A DNA stretch of 8,726 bases, from contig JAITXS010000053.1 of assembly GCA_031284645.1 (NCBI GenBank), positions 1 through 8,726 of the forward strand, in the 5' to 3' direction. The position numbers and the translations under genes were made by a program. Source of the stretch: Spirochaetaceae bacterium (GTDB taxonomy: Bacteria > Spirochaetota > Spirochaetia > Treponematales > Breznakiellaceae). The notes under the pieces were generated by a model that ran no database searches, was not told the DNA's origin, and saw only the letters and a program-made list of their open reading frames with translations. The first letter of the stretch is position 1. Each line of letters begins with the position of its first letter. Below are positions 5,388 through 8,726 of this stretch, one piece after another.

Positions 5388-6194
5388 ATGGCAGAACAAA
5401 AAGATCTTTGCCCGCGTTGTGGTATAAAACAAGACAAATATGCAATTGAAAATGCGTTATTCACCTGCCCTGCGTGTCAGTATCATTACAGGATGGAGCC
5501 GACAGACAGGATTAAATATATCGCTGATGAAAATACTTTTGAGGAATTTTCAGAGAACATAAAATCGCGAAACCCTATAGCCCTTTCCGGTTATGAAGAA
5601 AAACTTTCCGAGGCAGCACATAAAACAAATATGAGGGATGCGGTTACCACCGGTACCTGTAAGATTAACGGGAAGCCCGTGGTGCTTGCCTTAATGTCAT
5701 TTAATTTTATGGGCGGTTCTATGGGTTCCGTTGTAGGTGAAAAGATTTCAAGAGCGCTTCTCAAAGGAGCAAACGAAGATATTCCCGTGATCATTTACGC
5801 GACCTCAGGGGGGGCGCGTATGCAGGAAGGCGTGTTTAGTTTAATGCAGATGGCAAAAACATCCCGCGCTGCCGCGGTACTTGATAAAGCGGGGGTACCC
5901 TATTTTGTGATACTCTGCGATCCCACGACAGGCGGCGTAACTGCGTCCTTTGCGATGCTTGCCGACATTATCATAGCGGAGCCTGACGCTTTGATTGGCT
6001 TTGCCGGCCCCCGGGTGATTGAGGGAACCATACGGCAGAGCCTGCCGGAAGGTTTTCAACGCGCCGAATTTCAGTTGAAACGGGGTTTTGTTGATTTAAT
6101 TGTAACACGGCAAGAGCAAAAATCCGTCATATCCCGCTTGATTGATCTGCATCCTCGTGTTGGAGAGAGAACCGGTATGGAAAGGGAAATATAA
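5388..6194 (+). CDS. accD: Acetyl-CoA carboxylase carboxyltransferase, beta subunit
   Basis: AccD with AccA moves the carboxyl group from biotin to acetyl-CoA, giving malonyl-CoA. The 268-residue protein begins with a four-cysteine zinc ribbon (Cys8, Cys11, Cys27, Cys30; CPRC and CPAC) followed by a crotonase-fold carboxyltransferase domain. Diagnostic motifs are GGSMGSVVGEK (109-119), GGARMQEG (151-158), DPTTGGVTAS (178-187) and GFAGPRVIEGT (204-214) with LPEGFQRAEF after it. It is shorter than the 304-residue E. coli protein, mainly because about 20 residues before the zinc ribbon are missing. The start is nonetheless secure: AGAGGAG (5374-5380) is 7 nt upstream and an in-frame TAG at 5373-5375 forbids extension. 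Its stop shares a base with the accA start (TAATG), fitting equimolar production of the two halves of the enzyme. Confidence 0.96.
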   Translation: MAEQKDLCPRCGIKQDKYAIENALFTCPACQYHYRMEPTDRIKYIADENTFEEFSENIKSRNPIALSGYEEKLSEAAHKTNMRDAVTTGTCKINGKPVVLALMSFNFMGGSMGSVVGEKISRALLKGANEDIPVIIYATSGGARMQEGVFSLMQMAKTSRAAAVLDKAGVPYFVILCDPTTGGVTASFAMLADIIIAEPDALIGFAGPRVIEGTIRQSLPEGFQRAEFQLKRGFVDLIVTRQEQKSVISRLIDLHPRVGERTGMEREI

Positions 6195-7123
6195 TGAATG
6201 ACGAATTCAACAGCAAAGAATTAAAAGATAAAATTGATGAATTAAGGAGTCTCGCCTCCGCTTCCGGTATAGATCTGTCCGGTGAACTGAAGGGTATTGA
6301 AGATAAGCTAAAAGGATACTCGAAAACCGAAAATGTATGGAGACGTGTCGGACTTGCCCGTCATCCTATGCGGCCTTATGCAATGGATTATATTGTGCGT
6401 ATCTTTTCTGATTTTATCGAATTGCACGGAGATCGCTGTTTCGGCGATGATCCGGCGATTATCGGCGGATTGGGTTTTCTTGAGGGTAGAGCTGTTACGA
6501 TACTTGCCAATCAAAAGGGCAGAACCTTAAAAGAAAATGTCTTTCGAAATCACGGCATGGGGAATCCCGAAGGATACCGGAAAGCTTTACGCCTGGCGAA
6601 AGAAGCGGAGAAGTTTCATCGTCCTATCATCACTTTTGTTGACACGACCGGAGCGTATCCGGGCTTGGGTGCCGAGGAACGGGGTATCGGAGAGGCAATC
6701 GCGCGGAATTTGCGGGATTTCAGCCAGCTTCAAATTCCGATAATCTGTGTGATTATCGGAGAGGGCGGGTCCGGCGGGGCGCTTGGTCTTTGTGTGGGTG
6801 ATAAAATTTATATGCTTGAAAATGCGATTTATTCGGTTATCAGTCCCGAGGGCTGTGCTTCAATTTTGTTGCACGATTCCTCAAAGGCAAAAGACGCCGC
6901 CGCGATGCTCCGTATTACCAGTGCAGACCTTCTTGAGTTTAATTTGGTAAACGGCGTTATCCCCGAGCCGGAAGGCGGCGCTCACGCCAATGTAGAGGAA
7001 ACCGCAGGGAACATAAAAGAGCTCCTTGTTCGCGAGTTAAACGATTTATGCAGGCACCGGCCGGAAGTTGTCGTCCGTTACCGGAATCAAAAAATCAGAA
7101 CAATGGGAATATGGAGCGAGTAG
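6194..7123 (+). CDS. accA: Acetyl-CoA carboxylase carboxyltransferase, alpha subunit
   Basis: AccA supplies the biotin-binding half of the carboxyltransferase active site formed with AccD. The 309-residue protein is close to the 319 residues of E. coli AccA. An N-terminal charged helical stretch (1-45) leads to the conserved RHPMRPYAMDYI (56-67) and ELHGDRCFGDD (76-86). The crotonase core shows NQKGR (106-110), DTTGAYPG (150-157), GEGGSGGAL (189-197) and SVISPEGCASIL (214-225), including the glycines of the oxyanion hole. The C-terminal part contains the GVIPEPEGGAH segment (254-264) usual in the family. The start overlaps the accD stop by one base, with AGGG (6183-6186) 7 nt upstream. With accB, accC and accD next to it the complete four-subunit ACC is encoded in one run. 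Confidence 0.96.
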   Translation: MNDEFNSKELKDKIDELRSLASASGIDLSGELKGIEDKLKGYSKTENVWRRVGLARHPMRPYAMDYIVRIFSDFIELHGDRCFGDDPAIIGGLGFLEGRAVTILANQKGRTLKENVFRNHGMGNPEGYRKALRLAKEAEKFHRPIITFVDTTGAYPGLGAEERGIGEAIARNLRDFSQLQIPIICVIIGEGGSGGALGLCVGDKIYMLENAIYSVISPEGCASILLHDSSKAKDAAAMLRITSADLLEFNLVNGVIPEPEGGAHANVEETAGNIKELLVRELNDLCRHRPEVVVRYRNQKIRTMGIWSE

Positions 7124-7131
7124 AGCGCGGT

Positions 7132-7779
7132 ATGTCTGATGGTAATATCCTTATAGGTCTTACCGGTCTTTCCTGTTCGGGGAAAAATTATCTTTCCCTT
7201 TTGTTTGAAAAACGGGGTTTCGCGGTTTTAGATGCCGATAAACTTGCCCATACGGTGCTTGAAGATCAAAAAGAGTTTATTATCTCCCGTTGGGGTACAG
7301 ATATTCTTGATTGTACCGGTACGATTAACAGAAAAGCGCTGGGCAAGGCCGTGTTCGGTAAAAAAGAAGAACTTTCAGCTCTGGAAGGCATACTGTATCC
7401 CCGGATAAACGAAAAAACCCTGGAATGGATCGCGGAAAATAAGGATAAGAGCAGGATTATAAATGCCGCCGTCCTGCACAAATCCGTTGCTTTTGAAAAG
7501 CTTGATTGTATTGTTATTGTTAAAGCTCCCTATCTTGTCAGGTTGTTTCGCGCAAAATCTCGGGGAAACTACAGCTTTGATGAAATTATAAAACGCTTTA
7601 AAAGCCAAAAAAAATTTAACTCTCAATATTTTGGAAAAAATGCCGATACTTTTACTATATGTAATGGGGGGATAGGTGTAGGCACCTGTTTTTTCCGCAG
7701 AAATCTCGAAAAAAATATTGATAAACTTTGCCTTAGATTAAAAAAGATAAGCGAAAATAAAAAAGTAAAAACGATGTAA
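7132..7779 (+). CDS. coaE: Dephospho-CoA kinase
   Basis: CoaE phosphorylates the ribose 3'-hydroxyl of dephospho-CoA, the last step of CoA synthesis. The 215-residue protein has the P-loop region IGLTGLSCSGKNY; the Walker A is G12-N19, with Asn19 where Ser or Thr is usual. Family motifs follow: VLDADKLAH (32-40), INRKALGKAVFGKKEELSALEGILYP (65-90 region), the INAAVLHKS segment (110-118) and the RFKSQKKFN region (155-163) resembling the R-x-xx-Q lid motif. From memory, GKN and the xINAAxLHKS segment are typical of treponemal CoaE. I chose ATG 7132 because it gives the shortest normal N-terminus; its ribosome binding site is weak (GAG at 7123-7125). In-frame ATGs at 7111 and 7048 lie inside accA. 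The tight spacing (8 bp after accA) suggests cotranscription, linking CoA supply to malonyl-CoA production. Confidence 0.82.
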   Translation: MSDGNILIGLTGLSCSGKNYLSLLFEKRGFAVLDADKLAHTVLEDQKEFIISRWGTDILDCTGTINRKALGKAVFGKKEELSALEGILYPRINEKTLEWIAENKDKSRIINAAVLHKSVAFEKLDCIVIVKAPYLVRLFRAKSRGNYSFDEIIKRFKSQKKFNSQYFGKNADTFTICNGGIGVGTCFFRRNLEKNIDKLCLRLKKISENKKVKTM

Positions 7780-7866
7780 CGCTCCCGCTCTATTTGGTAT
7801 TGATATATTCAAAAAGATGGGGTTGAGCTTGCATTGAATAAAAGGATTGGGAGTAAATATATAGCT

Positions 7867-8721
7867 ATGGAAAAGAAAAAATTATTGCTTGTTTCGGTAT
7901 CGGTCGGTTTATTTTTAGTTATCGTTATAGGCGCATCGATATTGGCATTTTCGCCGCGCAGCCATTCCGCCGTGGAGACACTCAATACTCAAGCGGCGCT
8001 TAAAAAATCCGGCTCAAATCCTGTTGCACCGGGTTTATCATCTGTCAGCGCCGGAAATATCGAAGACGGAAACGATGGAATCAATTTTCCGCCCGGTGTA
8101 AAATTACTCCCGCCCCCGGTAAGTTCTGGTTCTCCGGAAGGCAGTGTTCTCAACAGTTCGGAAATCGGGAACACGGAAGCAGCGATAAAAGTTGAACGCG
8201 CAGGCGAGGGAACACAGGCTTATCTTACGATTCCAAGCCCATCGAACGGTTCTTCACCGGTCAACACAGAACGCGCCGGTGAAAAAGACGCAAATGTCCG
8301 CTTTGAACCGCCGAAAAGCAGCACGCACACGGAAATCGCAAGTGTCCCCGTCCGTCCGGTAAAAAAAGAAGCTGCCCCGGTATCGAATAAATCATCCAGG
8401 CCGGCAGAAAAAAAGTCTGTCGCACCGGTAAAAAGCGAAACAAAAGAGGTGGCGGGCAGCACAAAACAATCCCGCAGCGATTATTGGGTACAAGCCGGTT
8501 CTTTTTCCCAAAAAAGCCGTGCGGACAACACAAAATCATTTCTTGCTGAAAAAGGTATAGGCGCTATTATTATCGGGAGCAATGTAAACGGTAAAACCGT
8601 CTATCGCGTCCGGGTTGGGCCGTACACATCTCAATCCGAGGCAAATTATTGGCTTTCTCTTATTAAAGAAATTGACGGCATGAACGATAGTCTTGTCTGG
8701 AAAAGCACGACCAATCTATAA
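7867..8721 (+). CDS. Membrane-anchored SPOR-domain protein
   Basis: SPOR domains bind denuded-glycan peptidoglycan, typically at the division septum, so this is probably an envelope or division protein; its exact partner is unknown. The 284-residue protein starts MEKKKLLL with one hydrophobic segment (about 6-28) and no visible lipobox or signal-peptidase site, so it is likely a single-pass inner-membrane protein with a periplasmic body. Residues 35-203 are low-complexity, rich in Ser, Pro, Lys and Glu, probably disordered, with two ERAGE motifs (110-114, 135-139). The SPOR domain covers about 205-280 (YWVQAGSFSQKSRADN..., VYRVRVGPYTS). I chose ATG 7867, preceded by GGGAG (7849-7853) at a long 13-nt spacing. 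A TTG at 7834 would add 11 residues and cannot be excluded. The gene is 87 bp after coaE; it may share the operon transcript, but function is unrelated to lipid synthesis. Confidence 0.85.
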   Translation: MEKKKLLLVSVSVGLFLVIVIGASILAFSPRSHSAVETLNTQAALKKSGSNPVAPGLSSVSAGNIEDGNDGINFPPGVKLLPPPVSSGSPEGSVLNSSEIGNTEAAIKVERAGEGTQAYLTIPSPSNGSSPVNTERAGEKDANVRFEPPKSSTHTEIASVPVRPVKKEAAPVSNKSSRPAEKKSVAPVKSETKEVAGSTKQSRSDYWVQAGSFSQKSRADNTKSFLAEKGIGAIIIGSNVNGKTVYRVRVGPYTSQSEANYWLSLIKEIDGMNDSLVWKSTTNL

Positions 8722-8726
8722 GGTTG

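Noticed and set aside
6333..6743. Alternate + strand frames inside accA (6333-6530, 6537-6743)
   Set aside because: They overlap conserved accA codons and encode no recognisable protein.
7048..7131. Earlier in-frame ATGs for coaE at 7048 and 7111
   Set aside because: They lie inside accA and give N-terminal extensions without family resemblance. The ribosome binding site at 7132 is weak, so 7111 is not fully excluded.
7829..7863. Promoter-like TTGAAT with TATATA before the SPOR gene
   Set aside because: Transcription would start at or after the 7867 ATG, and the hexamers are poor.
7834..7866. TTG start for the SPOR gene
   Set aside because: The MEKKKLLL start at 7867 gives a typical short cytoplasmic end before the membrane segment. 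The TTG remains possible because the spacing of the ribosome binding site for 7867 is long.
1..8726. CRISPR array, tRNA or rRNA genes, riboswitch, phage or defence system
   Set aside because: No repeat-spacer pattern, no cloverleaf-like segment and no relevant proteins were seen. The window is a metabolic operon.

Overview
This window carries a compact bacterial fatty-acid-synthesis operon, all on the + strand. It contains fabF, fabZ, fabV/ter and all four acetyl-CoA carboxylase subunit genes (accB, accC, accD, accA), followed by coaE and a gene for a membrane-anchored SPOR-domain protein. The likely source is a spirochaete, probably Treponema-like. The evidence is that the enoyl reductase closely resembles, from memory, the characterised Treponema denticola trans-2-enoyl-CoA reductase, and the CoaE carries a GKN P-loop variant that I associate with treponemes. 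No alignment was run, so the taxonomy is an inference.

Layout. Bases 1-117 look like the end of an insertion sequence. There is a 13-codon start of a transposase-like gene on the minus strand with a good ribosome binding site, and behind it two 20-bp near-identical direct repeats at a 25-bp period. Bases 118-270 hold a near-consensus sigma-70-type promoter (TTGACA, 17 bp, TATAAA) firing into fabF. The genes are then fabF (271-1527), a 210-bp gap with a hairpin and a startless open frame, fabZ (1738-2157), fabV (2157-3377), accB (3440-3961), accC (4006-5337, TTG start), accD (5388-6194), accA (6194-7123), coaE (about 7132-7779) and the SPOR gene (7867-8721). The stop of fabZ and the start of fabV share one base (TAATG), and so do accD and accA. 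The fabV-accB gap holds a strong imperfect hairpin and the accB-accC gap a weaker one.

How it works together. AccB carries biotin, AccC carboxylates it, and AccD/AccA transfer the carboxyl group to acetyl-CoA to give malonyl-CoA. FabF condenses malonyl-ACP with acyl-ACP, FabZ dehydrates the 3-hydroxyacyl intermediate and FabV reduces the resulting enoyl group. CoaE makes CoA, the carrier of the feedstock. The ACP, FabD, FabG and FabH functions are not here and must be encoded elsewhere.

I found no convincing new system. The points most worth a second look are: a seven-residue deletion just after the catalytic Arg of AccC; a FliM-N-terminus-like peptide inside the AccB linker; the intercistronic hairpins; the TER/FabV enzyme as the operon's enoyl reductase; the Asn in the CoaE P-loop; and the insertion-sequence end next to the operon promoter.
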